Of a stretch of DNA of 5,361 bases, positions 4,974 through 5,361 are shown piece after piece. Every line of letters starts with the position of its first letter. Position 1 is the stretch's first letter. The notes below the pieces were generated by a model. It did no database searches and was not told the origin of the DNA. It saw only the letters and a list, made by a program, of their open reading frames with translations. This DNA is from Candidatus Methanophagales archaeon. Its GTDB lineage: Archaea; Halobacteriota; Syntropharchaeia; Alkanophagales; Methanospirareceae. Made by a program: the position numbers and the translations under genes. The stretch covers positions 1-5,361 of the forward strand of contig JAUXHM010000084.1 in NCBI GenBank assembly GCA_030621535.1. Direction: 5' to 3'.

Positions 4974-5361
4974 CTATTTTCGCTCTCCTTTATGATACGA
5001 CCTAACTTGTTCGAGAACATGAGGGTAGTCCACAAATATTGCTCCCAAATCTACCGTTCCAACCAGGTCAAAAATGCCCAAAGCTGCTACCGCCTCCCCT
5101 TTCCTATTTCTAATCGGAGCAACAACCACCGGTACGCCTGCATATCTACCCTTAAGAAGGTTTGTGCGTATCACTCGATTCTCCTTGAGTACTCGCTCTA
5201 ATACCGGACCGGTGTATTCAAAGTCTATAATTTCTCCTTTTTCCACTCTAACGCCCTTCTTATTCCGGGAACGCATAGCGACTGGCATTACAAACAAGTC
5301 ATCCACCGCTTGCGCTATCGGTGCAATTTCTTCTGCCGTTGCGTCCTCATTTACTACTATA
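4974..5361 (-). CDS. DUF2111 family protein, 5' end outside window
   Basis: The frame is open from the window edge to a TAG at 4974-4976, giving at least 128 residues; the N-terminus is cut off. A GTG at 5306 could be taken as a start, but the frame continues upstream with protein-like sequence (NEDATAEEIAPIAQAV), so the real start is probably beyond 5361. Recognisable parts are VMPVAMRSRNKKGVRVEKG, the YTGPVLERVL stretch, and a strand pair with VVVAPIRNRKGEAVAALGIFD, which resembles small sensor folds such as GAF or PAS. I recall DUF2111 as being found almost only in methanogens and relatives; its function is unknown. It sits upstream of the thioredoxin gene on the same strand, separated by 69 bases. 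Confidence 0.8.
   Translation of the reverse strand, partial: IVVNEDATAEEIAPIAQAVDDLFVMPVAMRSRNKKGVRVEKGEIIDFEYTGPVLERVLKENRVIRTNLLKGRYAGVPVVVAPIRNRKGEAVAALGIFDLVGTVDLGAIFVDYPHVLEQVRSYHKGERK

Noticed and set aside
4767..5201. Plus-strand open frame of 144 codons bridging the surface thioredoxin and DUF2111 genes
   Set aside because: It crosses two real minus-strand genes and the promoter between them, and its translation has no recognisable motif.

Overview
This window looks archaeal, most likely from a euryarchaeal methanogen or methane-oxidising relative (Methanosarcinales/ANME type). Several things point the same way. The protein at the right edge resembles DUF2111, a family known mainly from methanogenic archaea. 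The thioredoxin at 4368-4904 ends in a PGF-CTERM-like tail, the archaeosortase signal. The repair gene is an Mre11-type nuclease. The tRNA has the A1-U72 acceptor start of archaeal tRNA-Gln and no encoded CCA. Several genes have a TATA-like box about 25-30 bases before the start codon and almost no leader, as in leaderless archaeal transcripts. The species assignment is inference.

Left part (1-785): the end of a TumA-like antitoxin gene is followed with no gap by a complete TumE-like (DUF6516) toxin gene. Next comes about 230 bases without a convincing gene. This stretch holds a protein-like open frame without a good start, an A/T hairpin and a TATA box. Centre-left (786-1934): a complete Mre11/SbcD-family nuclease with all phosphodiesterase motifs, but no rad50 beside it. 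Positions 1935-2366 hold short ACACCT-type repeats, a tRNA-Gln(UUG) with an odd anticodon arm, a GC hairpin, and two adjacent degenerate tandem arrays of period 10 and period 9.

Right part (2367-5361): a minus-strand pair encodes a dicluster ferredoxin and a cysteine-rich DUF2284 protein, probably an electron carrier and its metal-binding partner. A plus-strand cytoplasmic thioredoxin-like protein (CPHC) then converges on a minus-strand operon of a surface-anchored thioredoxin (CPAC) and a CcdA-type membrane electron carrier, which overlap by four bases. Together these three could move reducing equivalents from cytoplasm to cell surface, for disulfide reduction or c-type cytochrome maturation. 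The window closes with the DUF2111 gene, cut off at its 5' end.

The most notable points are the split thiol relay with its sortase-type anchor, the tRNA with C at position 33, the periodic intergenic repeats, and the orphan Mre11. Nothing here is clearly a new multi-gene system.
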